NCBI RefSeq assembly: GCF_022884085.1 | Contig: NZ_JAGGCS010000006.1 | Location: 101,531 to 165,530 of the forward strand | Source: Paenirhizobium cremeum | GTDB taxonomy: Bacteria; Pseudomonadota; Alphaproteobacteria; Rhizobiales; Rhizobiaceae | Reading direction: 5' to 3' | DNA length: 64,000 nt | Shown: positions 16,478 to 25,387 of the stretch, one piece after another | Layout of the letters: every line of letters begins with the position of its first letter | Numbering within the stretch: position 1 is the first letter of the stretch | The notes under the pieces: model-generated | The model's database searches: none | Told to the model about the DNA's origin: nothing | What the model saw: only the letters and a program-made list of their open reading frames with translations | Program-made: the position numbers and the translations under genes

Positions 16478-17596
16478 TCAGACGCGCATCGGCATCAGCA
16501 CATAAAGCGCATCGTCGCCGGCCGTGTCGCGAATGAGCGTTGGCGAGCCGGCATCGGCCAGCAGGAATATCGCGTCGTCGCCGGAAAGCTGCGCGGTGAT
16601 GTCGAGCAGGTATTTGGCGTTGAAGCCGATCTCCATCGGGTCGTTCTCGTATCCGACAGCCACTTCTTCCGTGGCGCTGCCGGAATCGGGGTTGTTGACC
16701 GTCAAGAGCAGCTGACCATCGGAAAGGGCGAGCTTCACCGCGCGACCGCGCTCCGAGGAAATCGTCGAAACGCGGTCGACGGCCTGGGCGAAAGTCTGGC
16801 AATCGACCCGCATTTCCTTGTCGTTTGCCGTCGGGATGACGCGCTGATAGTCCGGGAACGTGCCGTCGATCAGCTTCGAGGTCATGACGATGGAGCCGAT
16901 CGTCAGGCGGATCTTGGCATCAGACACTTCGAGGGTGACGACGAGATCGGGATTGTCGACCAGTTTTTGCAGTTCGCCGACAGTCTTTCGCGGAATGATG
17001 ATGCCCGGCATGCCTTCCGAACCCGAGGGAGCCTCGACGTCGGCGCGGGCCAGCCGGTGTCCGTCTGTCGCGACCGCGCGCAGCTTCAGCGCACCGCCGG
17101 CCTCGATCGTGTGCAGGAAGATGCCGTTCAGGTAGTAGCGCGTTTCCTCTGTCGAAATCGCGAACTGCGTCCGGTCGATCAGCATCTTCAGGTCGGCTGC
17201 CTTGAGCTTGAAGGCATGGGTGAAGTTGCCGGCCGTGAGGTCGGGGAAATCGGCTTCCGAAAGGCACTGGAGCGAGAACTTGGAACGGCCGGAAGCGACC
17301 GTCATGGAAGAACCGTCCGGATTGGTCGCGAGCAGTACTTCTGCGCCGTCCGGCAGCTTGCGGACGATTTCATAGAGCAGATGCGCCGGAACGGTAGTGG
17401 CGCCGGCCTGTTCGACCATGGCCGGGGTGGCTTCGGTAATTTCGAGGTCGAGGTCAGTCGCCTTCATGGCGAGGCTTGCGCCTTCGGCCCGCAGCAGCAC
17501 GTTCGACAGGATCGGGATCGTGTTGCGCCGTTCGACCACGCGATGCACATGGTTCAGCGATTTGAGAAGGTTGGACCGTTCAAGAGTAATACGCAT
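16478..17596 (-). CDS. dnaN: DNA polymerase III beta sliding clamp
   Basis: A 372-residue clamp that rings DNA and tethers Pol III and other repair proteins. Start MRITLERSNLLKSLNHVHRV at 17596 is the conserved beginning; the open frame runs 34 codons further without similarity. Three repeated clamp domains are recognisable by ATDLDLEITEATPAMVE (domain 1), RAVATDGHRLARADVEAP (domain 2) and the terminal DALYVLMPMRV, the hydrophobic-pocket C-terminus. It is 30 kb from dnaA, as is normal for alphaproteobacteria, where dnaA-dnaN-recF do not form an operon. The 250-bp gap to divergent rsmI contains both promoters, though I could not pin them. Confidence 0.97.
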   Translation of the reverse strand: MRITLERSNLLKSLNHVHRVVERRNTIPILSNVLLRAEGASLAMKATDLDLEITEATPAMVEQAGATTVPAHLLYEIVRKLPDGAEVLLATNPDGSSMTVASGRSKFSLQCLSEADFPDLTAGNFTHAFKLKAADLKMLIDRTQFAISTEETRYYLNGIFLHTIEAGGALKLRAVATDGHRLARADVEAPSGSEGMPGIIIPRKTVGELQKLVDNPDLVVTLEVSDAKIRLTIGSIVMTSKLIDGTFPDYQRVIPTANDKEMRVDCQTFAQAVDRVSTISSERGRAVKLALSDGQLLLTVNNPDSGSATEEVAVGYENDPMEIGFNAKYLLDITAQLSGDDAIFLLADAGSPTLIRDTAGDDALYVLMPMRV

Positions 17597-17846
17597 GGAC
17601 GCTACCGCTTTCGACCTGTCGCGGTCGCTGGAGGACCGCAATGCTCTTTCCGGCTGCAGGCTGCGGCCGGATGATGTGGACGGGCAAAATGGCAGCAATT
17701 GCGCATGGATTGCAAGAGGGACGGTGCCGACCTCGTGTCAATTCGATACGATCAACGTTAATCCACAGAGGAAAGGATTGCCTTGCCCCTTGGCCGGGGC
17801 GGGGCGATAAAGGGTGATCGATGTGCAGGCGTGAACGGGAAGCAAA

Positions 17847-18758
17847 GTGACGGGCGACAGGAACGACGAAAACGGCCGCGAACGGACCTATCGGGTGAAC
17901 GATGCGCGTGTCGCGGCCCGGCCGCTTCAGCCGGCGCTCTATCTGGTCGCGACCCCGATCGGCAATCTCGGCGATATCACGCTGAGGGCGCTGGAAACGC
18001 TGGCTGGCGCCGATGTGCTGGCCTGCGAGGACACTCGCGTCACCCGTGTCCTTCTCGACCGTTACGGCATTCAGAACCGTCCCTTCGCCTATCATGAACA
18101 CAATGCCGCCGAGGCGGGGCCGCGGTTGATTGCAGCGCTTGCGGCGGGCAAGTCCGTCGCTCTGGTCTCGGATGCCGGCACGCCGCTCGTTTCCGATCCC
18201 GGCTATCGTCTCGGGCAATTGGCGATCGAGGCTGGCCACCGTGTGGTGCCTATCCCCGGCGCCTCCGCTCCCCTTGCGGCGCTGGTCGGCTCCGGCCTGC
18301 CGAACGACGCCTTCCTCTTTGCGGGCTTCCTGCCCACCAAGGACAAGGCCCGGCGCGACCGATTGGCGGAACTCGCCGAGGTCCCGGCGACGCTCATCTT
18401 TTTCGAGAGCCCCCATCGGATCGGCGATACGCTTGTCGCGGCCGCCGATGTGCTCGGTTCGGAGCGCTCGGCCTCTGTCTGCCGCGAGCTGACCAAGACC
18501 TTCGAGGAATTCCGGCGCGGTACGCTCAAGGAGCTTGCCGCCGCCTATGCCGACCAGGCGGTGAAGGGCGAGGTGGTGCTGGTCGTCGGCCCGCCGCCGG
18601 AAAAGGCCGCACCCGATGCGCGCGAAGTGGACGGTCTTCTTCTCGAACTTGCGGGCAGTCTGCCGACCGCCAAGGCCGCGACGGAAGCGTCTAGGATTAC
18701 CGGTCTTCCCCGCAAGGAACTCTATCAGCGACTGCTCGATCTCAAGGGCGCAGCATGA
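17847..18758 (+). CDS. rsmI: 16S rRNA (cytidine(1402)-2'-O)-methyltransferase
   Basis: A 303-residue tetrapyrrole-methylase-fold enzyme that 2'-O-methylates C1402 in the 30S P site. Family motifs: LYLVATPIGNLGDITLRALE near residue 30, ACEDTRVTRVLLDRYG, ALVSDAGTPLVSDPG (SAM binding) and PGASAPLAALVGSGLP. It begins at a GTG at 17847 with GGGAAG upstream. The first 30 residues are a charged extension (DRNDENGRERTYRVNDARVA), and an internal start cannot be excluded. It overlaps yraN by 4 bp, the usual alphaproteobacterial pair. Confidence 0.94.
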   Translation: MTGDRNDENGRERTYRVNDARVAARPLQPALYLVATPIGNLGDITLRALETLAGADVLACEDTRVTRVLLDRYGIQNRPFAYHEHNAAEAGPRLIAALAAGKSVALVSDAGTPLVSDPGYRLGQLAIEAGHRVVPIPGASAPLAALVGSGLPNDAFLFAGFLPTKDKARRDRLAELAEVPATLIFFESPHRIGDTLVAAADVLGSERSASVCRELTKTFEEFRRGTLKELAAAYADQAVKGEVVLVVGPPPEKAAPDAREVDGLLLELAGSLPTAKAATEASRITGLPRKELYQRLLDLKGAA

Positions 18759-19153
18759 GCGATATCCGGCCCGGGGAAAAGCAGAAGACGAGCCCCGGTC
18801 CAAATCGCGGACGGATGAAGGCCGAACGGCGCGGCCGGGTCTCCGAATATGTCGCGGCCCTTTATCTCCTCATGAAAGGATATCGCATCGTCGCCATGCG
18901 TTACCGCAGCCGGGGCGGGGAGGTGGATATCATTGCCCGAAAGGGCGTTGTGATCGCGCTGGTGGAGGTTAAGGCCCGGGACAGCGCCCAAAGGGCCGTC
19001 GATGCGGTCGGCTTTTCCTCGCAGCAGCGTATCCGTTCCGCAGGCGATCACTGGCTGTCGCGCCAGCGGGATGCGACGGCTCTTTCGGTCCGATGCGATA
19101 TCGTGGCCATCGTTCCAGGCCGATGGCCACGGCATTTCATCGACGCTTTCTAA
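18755..19153 (+). CDS. yraN: YraN/UPF0102 family nuclease-fold protein
   Basis: A 132-residue protein of the UPF0102 family with a Holliday-junction-resolvase/restriction-endonuclease-like core. Signatures are ALYLLMKGYRIVAMRYRSRG, GEVDIIARKGVVIALVEVKA (the D-ExK catalytic triad of the fold) and SSQQRIRSAGDHWLSR. The function is not settled. It overlaps rsmI by 4 bp. In many rhizobia gshB follows directly; here the ugp operon intervenes. Confidence 0.9.
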   Translation: MSDIRPGEKQKTSPGPNRGRMKAERRGRVSEYVAALYLLMKGYRIVAMRYRSRGGEVDIIARKGVVIALVEVKARDSAQRAVDAVGFSSQQRIRSAGDHWLSRQRDATALSVRCDIVAIVPGRWPRHFIDAF

Positions 19154-19186
19154 CCACCTGACCTATCCGCGACATGGGATTGCGGA

Positions 19187-19204
19187 TTGTCATCCCCCTG
19201 TCAT
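19187..19204 (+). promoter_or_regulatory. Pho box upstream of ugpB
   Basis: TTGTCAT-CCCC-CTGTCAT: two 7-bp direct repeats with 4-bp spacing, differing from the PhoB consensus CTGTCAT-N4-CTGTCAT in one base. It lies 75 bp upstream of the ugpB start in the orientation expected for activation. PhoB control of ugp operons is established in E. coli and rhizobia, so phosphate-starvation induction is likely here. Confidence 0.85.
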
Positions 19205-19278
19205 GTAAGTTTCAAGGGCGCGTCACAGAAGCCGAATAATGCAGTCCTCACCCCAACACCGGCGGAGAGGATTTATCC

Positions 19279-20577
19279 ATGTTCAAGAAGCTTTCACTGG
19301 CAGCGCTGGCCCTGTCCATGACCGCAAGCACCTCGCTTGCTGCGACCAACATCACCTGGTGGCATGGCATGGGCGGCCGTAACGGCGAAGTCATCAACGA
19401 AGTCGCCCAGAAGTTCAACGAAGCCCAGAGCGAATGCGCGCTGACGCCGGTCTCCAAGGGTTCCTATGAAGAAGCCCTGTCCGCCGGCATCGCGGCCTTC
19501 CGTTCCGGCGAGCAGCCGAACATCCTGCAGGTCTTCGACGCAGGCGCCGCCACCATCATCAACGCGAAGGGCGCCGTCATTCCGGCCGAAGACCTCATCA
19601 AGCAGGCCGGCTATGACTTCAACCGCGAAGACTTCATCGAAGGCGTTCGTTACTTCTATGCCGACTCCACCGGCAAGTTCGTTGGCATGCCGTTCAACTC
19701 CTCGGCTCCGATCATGTACATCAACACCGACGCCCTGAAGAAGGCCGGTGTCGAAGCTCCGAAGACCTGGGAAGAGTTCGAAGCCATCGCTCCGAAGCTC
19801 AAGGAAGCCGGCTACATTCCGCTCGTCCAGACCCAGCTCACCTGGGAATTCACCGAGAACTTCTTCTCGCGTCATAACCTGCAGTTCGCTTCGAACAACA
19901 ACGGCTACGACAGCATCGTCGACACGAAGATCAACGTGACCGATCCGAACCACGTCATGATGTATGAAAAGCTGAAGGCCTGGTACGACCAGGGCCTGTT
20001 CGGCTACTACGGCGCCGGCTGGAACGACAACCAGAAGCCCTTCGAAGAAGGCAAGGTTGCGCTCTGGATCGGTTCTTCGGGTTCGTTCGGCGGCCTGCAG
20101 AAGACCGCGACCATGCCCTTCTCGGCAACCTTCCTGCCCTATTGGAAGTCGATCATTCCGGAAGGCGTGCACACCTTCATTGGCGGCGCCTCGCTGTTTG
20201 CCATGGCCGGCAAGCCGGAAGCCGAAAACAAGTGCGTCGCTTCCTTCTTCCACTTCCTGACCTCGCCCGAGATCCAGAAGTTCTACCACCAGTCGACCGG
20301 CTACGTCGCCATCACCAAGGCGGCCTACGAGCTGGCTAAGAAGGAAGGCTACTACACCGAGAAGCCGGCCGCCGAAGTCGGTATCCAGCAGCTCTCGCTG
20401 CCGGGCGCCGAGTGGGACAAGGGCTACCGCCTGGGCTTCTATCCGCAGATCCGCTCGGTGATGGAGCGCGAATACAACCGTATCTTCTCCGGCGAAACCA
20501 CGCCGAAGGACGCGATGGAAACCATCAAGAAGGAAGCCGACGAGCTGCTCGCCCGCTTCGCCAAGACGGCCGGCTGA
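19279..20577 (+). CDS. ugpB: sn-glycerol-3-phosphate ABC transporter, periplasmic binding protein
   Basis: A 432-residue solute-binding protein delivering glycerol-3-phosphate or its diesters to UgpAE. A Sec signal peptide (LSLAALALSMTASTSLAA) is followed by NITWWHGMGGRNGEVINEVA, the characteristic UgpB beginning with its WWH, and then NEAQSECALTPVSKGSYEE and SAPIMYINTDALKKAG. GGAGAGG precedes the ATG. It is the first gene of ugpBAEC and follows a Pho box. Third positions are overwhelmingly C or G with few rare codons, suggesting high expression. A GC-rich hairpin between ugpB and ugpA would favour more UgpB than membrane components. Confidence 0.95.
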   Translation: MFKKLSLAALALSMTASTSLAATNITWWHGMGGRNGEVINEVAQKFNEAQSECALTPVSKGSYEEALSAGIAAFRSGEQPNILQVFDAGAATIINAKGAVIPAEDLIKQAGYDFNREDFIEGVRYFYADSTGKFVGMPFNSSAPIMYINTDALKKAGVEAPKTWEEFEAIAPKLKEAGYIPLVQTQLTWEFTENFFSRHNLQFASNNNGYDSIVDTKINVTDPNHVMMYEKLKAWYDQGLFGYYGAGWNDNQKPFEEGKVALWIGSSGSFGGLQKTATMPFSATFLPYWKSIIPEGVHTFIGGASLFAMAGKPEAENKCVASFFHFLTSPEIQKFYHQSTGYVAITKAAYELAKKEGYYTEKPAAEVGIQQLSLPGAEWDKGYRLGFYPQIRSVMEREYNRIFSGETTPKDAMETIKKEADELLARFAKTAG

Positions 20578-20605
20578 TTTCTGGAACCTGATGTGATGAT
20601 GAGCT

Positions 20606-20626
20606 CCCGGGGGCTGCGCCCCCGGG
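20606..20626 (+). terminator. strong GC hairpin between ugpB and ugpA
   Basis: CCCGGGGGC and GCCCCCGGG make a 9-bp stem around a TGC loop, 28 bp after the ugpB stop and 21 bp before ugpA. No T-run follows, so it more likely protects the ugpB message from 3' decay or partially attenuates read-through than fully terminates. Confidence 0.65.
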
Positions 20627-20647
20627 GTTTGCTTTGAAAGGCACCCG

Positions 20648-21529
20648 ATGAAGCGCGTCCAGTTTTCCTCGCGATTTCTACCCTATCTGTTCCTGTTGCC
20701 GCAGTTCGCGATCATCGCGATCTTTTTCTACTGGCCGTCGGCGCAGGCGATCCATTCCTCGTTCTTCATCGAAGACCCCTTCGGCTTCGGCGCAAGTTTC
20801 GTCGGATTGAGCAACTACACCGACGCCCTCAATTCCGCGGAATATCTGAAGGTCGCCCGTTTCACGATCGCCTACAGCCTGATTGTCACCTTTCTTACCC
20901 TGTCGCTCGGCCTGCTCCTGGCGCTGAAAGCCGATGCCGTCATTCGCGGCCAATCGGCCTACCGGACACTGCTGATCGTCGTCTATGCCATCGCGCCCCC
21001 GGTCGCGGGCCTGATCGGTATGATGTTCTTCGACCAGCATATCGGCCCCTTCGTGAAATTCGTCTCGCTGTTCGGCTGGCACATGAAGGTCGGGATCAAC
21101 TACTTCGACACCGCCTTTGCCATGGTGGCCGTCGCTGTGTGGAACCAGATCCCCTATAATTTTATCTTCTTCCTGTCCGGCCTGCAGGGCATTCCAACCT
21201 CCATTCGCGAGGCCGCGGCGATCGACTGCAAGTCGGGAACGCGGCGCTTCTGGACGGTCATCCTGCCGCTCCTGACGCCGACCGCCTTCTTCTTGCTTAT
21301 CATCAACATGACCTATTCGCTGTTCGACACCTTCGGCGTCATCGACGTCATCGTGAAGGACAAGGCGGCCAACAATCCGATCACCCTTGTCTACAAGGTC
21401 TATCTCGACGGTTTCCGCGGCAACGATCTCGGCGCGTCCTCGGCCCAGTCGGTGATCCTGATGGTGGTGGTCCTGGTGCTGACGCTGATCCAGTTCCGGT
21501 TCATCGAACGCCGCGTTCACTACGGTTGA
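20648..21529 (+). CDS. ugpA: sn-glycerol-3-phosphate ABC transporter permease
   Basis: A 293-residue inner-membrane permease with six predicted helices, starting MKRVQFSSRFLPYLFLLPQF. The EAA loop that docks on the ATPase is IREAAAIDCKSGTRRFWTVI near residues 195-214. GLSNYTDALNSAEYLKVARF is typical of the sugar-type binding-protein permease family, and VIDVIVKDKAANNPITLVYK is close to UgpA. GAAAGG precedes the start. It is the second gene of ugpBAEC and ends 10 bp before ugpE. Confidence 0.93.
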   Translation: MKRVQFSSRFLPYLFLLPQFAIIAIFFYWPSAQAIHSSFFIEDPFGFGASFVGLSNYTDALNSAEYLKVARFTIAYSLIVTFLTLSLGLLLALKADAVIRGQSAYRTLLIVVYAIAPPVAGLIGMMFFDQHIGPFVKFVSLFGWHMKVGINYFDTAFAMVAVAVWNQIPYNFIFFLSGLQGIPTSIREAAAIDCKSGTRRFWTVILPLLTPTAFFLLIINMTYSLFDTFGVIDVIVKDKAANNPITLVYKVYLDGFRGNDLGASSAQSVILMVVVLVLTLIQFRFIERRVHYG

Positions 21530-21539
21530 GGAGAGGCGC

Positions 21540-22382
21540 ATGTACAGAACAAAGTTCTTCGACCACCTGATCCTGATCGCCGGCGTCGTCCTGATGCTCG
21601 GGCCGCTGGTGGTCGCCTTCACCACATCCACGCACAGCGCCGCTGAAATCCATTCCAAGGGGCTGATGCTGGCGATCGGCGACCAGTTCGACGAGACCTA
21701 TAGCAGGGTGCTGTTCCATGGCGGCGGCTTTACAGGCCAGGTGACCGGCCTGACCATGGCTTGGAATTCGCTGATCCTCGGCGTCGGCTTCGCTGTCGGC
21801 AAGATCGTGCTGTCGATGATGGCCGCCTATGCCATCGTCTATTTCCGCTTCCGCTTCGCGACGCTTGCCTTCTGGCTGATCTTCACGACGCTGCTTCTGC
21901 CGCTAGAAGTGCGCATCATGCCGTCCTATCAGGTGATGAGCGACCTCGGCCTGCTCAACACCCACACCGGGCTGATCCTGCCGCTTCTGGCGTCGGCGAC
22001 TGGCACTTTCTTCTTCCGGCAGTTCTTCAAGTCCGTGCCGGACGAGCTGTTGGAGGCCGCGCGCATCGACGGTGCCGGGCCGATCAAGTTTTTCTTCGAT
22101 GTGCTGGTGCCGCTCTCGCGCACGATGATCGCGGCGGTTTTCATCATCATGTTCGTCTATGGCTGGAACCAATATCTCTGGCCGCTGCTGATGACGACGG
22201 ACGAAAGCTTCTACACCCTGATGCGCGGCATCAAGCAGATCCTGCAGGTATGGGTCGGCTCGCAGATCCCCGATTATAACGAGGCTTTCGCCATGGCCGT
22301 GCTCGCCATGCTGCCGCCCGTCATCGTCGTGGTGATCTTCCAGAGCTGGTTCATCAAGGGCCTGACGGAAACCGACAAGTAG
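21540..22382 (+). CDS. ugpE: sn-glycerol-3-phosphate ABC transporter permease
   Basis: A 280-residue second permease subunit, with six hydrophobic segments and the EAA loop [20 protein letters not shown] near residues 173-192. [20 protein letters not shown] is the usual start, and [20 protein letters not shown] (about 121-140) is a strongly conserved UgpE stretch, as is [26 protein letters not shown] precedes the ATG. With UgpA it forms the heteromeric channel. Confidence 0.94.
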   Translation: MYRTKFFDHLILIAGVVLMLGPLVVAFTTSTHSAAEIHSKGLMLAIGDQFDETYSRVLFHGGGFTGQVTGLTMAWNSLILGVGFAVGKIVLSMMAAYAIVYFRFRFATLAFWLIFTTLLLPLEVRIMPSYQVMSDLGLLNTHTGLILPLLASATGTFFFRQFFKSVPDELLEAARIDGAGPIKFFFDVLVPLSRTMIAAVFIIMFVYGWNQYLWPLLMTTDESFYTLMRGIKQILQVWVGSQIPDYNEAFAMAVLAMLPPVIVVVIFQSWFIKGLTETDK

Positions 22383-22396
22383 GAAAGGTTGAGCCC

Positions 22397-23512
22397 ATGG
22401 CTTCCATTCATATCGACCAGGTCTCGAAGATCTACGACGGCGGGGTTCGCGCCGTCAGAAGCATCGACATCGATATCGCCGATGGCGAATTCATCGTGCT
22501 CGTCGGTCCGTCCGGCTGTGGCAAGTCCACGCTCTTGCGCATGGTCGCCGGGTTGGAGACCATTTCGGAGGGCACGGTCAGCATCGACGACCGCATCGTC
22601 AACCAGATCGAGCCCGCCGACCGCGACATCGCCATGGTGTTCCAGAATTACGCGCTCTATCCGCACATGACGGTCTACGACAACCTCGCTTACGGCCTGA
22701 AGAACCGCAAGACGCCAAAGGCGGAAATCGAAGCGCGTGTGGCGGAAGCTGCCCGTATGCTGGAGATCGAGCCCTATCTGAAACGCAAGCCGCGGGCACT
22801 TTCGGGCGGCCAGCGCCAGCGCGTTGCGATGGGCAGGGCCATCGTGCGGAAGCCCGCGGTCTTCCTGTTTGATGAGCCCCTTTCCAATCTCGATGCCAAG
22901 CTGCGTGTCACTATGCGCGGAGAAATCCGTAAGCTGCAGCGCCGTCTCGGCACGACCGCGATCTACGTGACCCACGACCAGCTCGAGGCCATGACGCTTG
23001 CCGACCGGCTGGTGGTGCTGAATGGCGGTGCGATCGAGCAGATCGGTACGCCGCTCGAGGTCTATCATCGCCCGGCCTCCACCTTCGTTGCGAGCTTCAT
23101 CGGCTCTCCCGCGATGAACCTTGTGCAGGGGATGGTGGAAGGCGGGAAACTCTCCGTCGGAGATGCGGCGATCTCATTTCCGGGCGGCCTGCCGGTTGAA
23201 GGCGAGGTGACTGTCGGCGTCCGGGGGGAGGATCTGATGCCTGCCGCCGCAGACGAACCGTCTCTGCCGTTCAAGGTCGATTATGTCGAGGAACTCGGTG
23301 CCCATCGCCTCGTCCACGGTCTTGTCGGCGGCCAGCCACTGACTGCCGTCATTGCGCTCGGCACGGAAATTCCGGCGCAGATGCGTCTCGCGGTCATGCC
23401 GCAGCGTCTGCATTTCTTCGATCGCGCCAACGGCCGGCGGATCGCGGCTTCATCGACGGAGGTGCCGCAGGTCGGAGAGGCAAATCCGGTGATGGAAACG
23501 TCTCCGGCATGA
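22397..23512 (+). CDS. ugpC: sn-glycerol-3-phosphate ABC transporter ATP-binding protein
   Basis: A 371-residue ATPase of the MalK/UgpC type. Walker [14 protein letters not shown] near residue 36, Q-loop [10 protein letters not shown], signature [14 protein letters not shown], Walker [17 protein letters not shown] and H-loop VTHDQLEAM are all intact. The C-terminal TOBE regulatory domain ([11 protein letters not shown] and following) is present. It completes ugpBAEC and is followed by a strong terminator. Confidence 0.95.
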   Translation: MASIHIDQVSKIYDGGVRAVRSIDIDIADGEFIVLVGPSGCGKSTLLRMVAGLETISEGTVSIDDRIVNQIEPADRDIAMVFQNYALYPHMTVYDNLAYGLKNRKTPKAEIEARVAEAARMLEIEPYLKRKPRALSGGQRQRVAMGRAIVRKPAVFLFDEPLSNLDAKLRVTMRGEIRKLQRRLGTTAIYVTHDQLEAMTLADRLVVLNGGAIEQIGTPLEVYHRPASTFVASFIGSPAMNLVQGMVEGGKLSVGDAAISFPGGLPVEGEVTVGVRGEDLMPAAADEPSLPFKVDYVEELGAHRLVHGLVGGQPLTAVIALGTEIPAQMRLAVMPQRLHFFDRANGRRIAASSTEVPQVGEANPVMETSPA

Positions 23513-23525
23513 TCGTCTCCACCGT

Positions 23526-23572
23526 TTGCAGCCTCGCCGCCTCGATCCGGGGCGGCGAATTGCTGCAATTTT
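23526..23572 (+). terminator. long intrinsic terminator of the ugp operon
   Basis: A two-part stem: TTGCAGC (23526-23532) with GCTGCAA (23562-23568), enclosing TCGCCGCC (23534-23541) paired with GGCGGCGA (23551-23558), then TTTT. It sits 13 bp after ugpC and closes the ugpBAEC operon. Confidence 0.85.
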
Positions 23573-23635
23573 AGCGATCCTGCGAACGGTAATATAACCG
23601 CTCTTTGGTAGCGTTCCCGCGAAATTCACAAGCTG

Positions 23636-24148
23636 ATGGGAACGGAAATGCCTTTGAAGCTCCTGATTGCCGGCATGGCCGGCGTGCTGATGACGATGCC
23701 GCGCTCGCGCCGTTTCGGCGATGTCCCGCCGGTCGTCTCGGCCAATAGCGGCCATCTCGCTTTGAAGCCCGCGCCGATCAATCCCGAATGGATCATTCGC
23801 GGAACGCCGATCGCCCGCGTCGGCGATCATTCCACCAGCGCAGACGAAGCAAGTTCGACGGCCGTATGGGATTGCACGGCGGGGGAATTCCGCTGGTATT
23901 TCGGCTGGGACGAAACCGTGGTGATCCAGGAGGGCGAGGTGCACGTTACCGCGGAAGACGGCACGGAGCGCATCCTGCGGGCAGGCGATATCGCCTATTT
24001 CCGCGGCGGCACCTGGGCAACCTGGCGCGTGGACGAATACGTGCGCAAGATCGCCTTCCTGCGCAAACCCTTTCCCGAGCCGCTGGCGATCCTTTACCGT
24101 ATCCGCAACGCGCTGCGTTCCCCGACCGCAAAAAGCGTGCTCGGCTGA
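23636..24148 (+). CDS. cupin-domain protein (DUF861/cupin_3-like)
   Basis: A 170-residue protein with a C-terminal cupin barrel: WDCTAGEFRWYFGWDETVVI, EGEVHVTAEDGTERILRAGD and IAYFRGGTWATWRVDEYVRK match the sugar/ureidoglycine-aminohydrolase-like cupin_3 pattern. The usual first metal-binding histidine pair is poor (FGWDETV), so it may bind a ligand rather than catalyse. The N-terminal 60 residues, rich in Arg and Pro, begin at ATG 23636, with another ATG at 23648. It stands alone between the ugp terminator and gshB. The function is unknown. Confidence 0.75.
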   Translation: MGTEMPLKLLIAGMAGVLMTMPRSRRFGDVPPVVSANSGHLALKPAPINPEWIIRGTPIARVGDHSTSADEASSTAVWDCTAGEFRWYFGWDETVVIQEGEVHVTAEDGTERILRAGDIAYFRGGTWATWRVDEYVRKIAFLRKPFPEPLAILYRIRNALRSPTAKSVLG

Positions 24149-24238
24149 TCCGCCTATCAGCAAAATTGAAGACCGCGGGACGTTGCCTTTGGCCTTGAGG
24201 AAGCCTAAATCTCCAAGGCTTTCAACAGGGGCAGGGTC

Positions 24239-25186
24239 ATGGCGAAGATTATCAATGTCGCGGTCCAGATGGACCACGTCTCCACCATCAATATTGCGGG
24301 GGACTCCACTTTCGCAATGAGCCTGGAGGCGCAGGCCCGCGGCTATCGGCTTTTTCACTATACGCCGAACCAGCTCAGCATGCGCGACGGCCGCATCTTC
24401 GCCACCGTCCAGCCGATGCAGTTGCGTGACGTGAAGGGCGACCATTTCACGCTCGGCGAGGCCGAACAGGTCGATCTCTCGACCATGGATGTGGTCCTGC
24501 TCAGGCAGGACCCGCCTTTCGACATGGCCTATATCACCTCGACCCATCTGCTCGAACGCATTCATCCGAAGACGCTCGTCGTGAACGATCCGGCCTGGGT
24601 GCGCAATTCGCCGGAGAAGATCTTCGTCACAGAATTTGCCGATCTCACGCCGAAGACGCTGATTACCCGCGATGCAGGCGAGATCGCCCGCTTCCGTGAG
24701 GAGATGGGCGATATCATCCTCAAGCCGCTTTACGGCAATGGCGGTGCCGGCGTCTTCCATTCCGCTCGCGACGATCGCAACTTCTCGTCGCTGATCGAGA
24801 TGTTCCACCAGATGTTCCGTGAGCCCTTCATTGCCCAGGCCTATCTGCCGGCGGTGCGCAAGGGCGACAAGCGCATCATTCTGGTTGACGGCGAACCCGT
24901 CGGCGCCATCAACCGCGTGCCGGCCGAACACGACAGCCGTTCGAACATGCATGTCGGCGGTCGGGCCGAGGCAACCGAACTCACGGCACGCGAGAAGGAA
25001 ATCTGCACCCGCATTGGGCCCGCGCTGAGGGAGCGTGGCTTCCTGCTGGTCGGCATCGATGTCATCGGCGATTACATGACCGAGATCAACGTGACGTCGC
25101 CCACCGGCATTCGCGAAGTGAAGAGATTCGGTGGCGCCGATATTGCAGCGCTCCTGTGGGACGCCATCGAAAAGAAGCGCGCCTGA
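24239..25186 (+). CDS. gshB: glutathione synthetase
   Basis: A 315-residue ATP-grasp ligase joining gamma-glutamylcysteine and glycine to make glutathione. The N-terminal domain includes [20 protein letters not shown], and [20 protein letters not shown] is a diagnostic GshB stretch near residue 84. ATP-grasp features are [15 protein letters not shown] near 160, [20 protein letters not shown] near 200, and [17 protein letters not shown] near 282. An intrinsic terminator follows. GST-family and other glutathione-using proteins occur elsewhere in the window. Confidence 0.96.
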   Translation: MAKIINVAVQMDHVSTINIAGDSTFAMSLEAQARGYRLFHYTPNQLSMRDGRIFATVQPMQLRDVKGDHFTLGEAEQVDLSTMDVVLLRQDPPFDMAYITSTHLLERIHPKTLVVNDPAWVRNSPEKIFVTEFADLTPKTLITRDAGEIARFREEMGDIILKPLYGNGGAGVFHSARDDRNFSSLIEMFHQMFREPFIAQAYLPAVRKGDKRIILVDGEPVGAINRVPAEHDSRSNMHVGGRAEATELTAREKEICTRIGPALRERGFLLVGIDVIGDYMTEINVTSPTGIREVKRFGGADIAALLWDAIEKKRA

Positions 25187-25193
25187 CCGCGCT

Positions 25194-25226
25194 CCGGATC
25201 GCAGCCGTGTGCGATCCGGTTTTGTT
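25194..25226 (+). terminator. intrinsic terminator after gshB
   Basis: CCGGATCGCA (25194-25203) pairs perfectly with TGCGATCCGG (25210-25219) around GCCGTG, followed by TTTTGTT. It lies 8 bp after the gshB stop. Confidence 0.88.
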
Positions 25227-25387
25227 CGCCAAATGCAACCGGCGACAACCCGTTTCCGACTTTAGCGCGAATTTGTTCCGTTAATGTTCTTGTTTTTGCA
25301 TTGCGATCGTGCAAGATTGCAATCGGCAGCCCGCGCAAGATGTAGTTGCGCAGATGGCCAGCTGAGGGGCGAGCAGGGGAACGGGCG

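Noticed and set aside
17745..17765. DnaA box near dnaN (GTTAATCCACAG)
   Set aside because: An extra base breaks the TTATCCACA consensus and the site is isolated.
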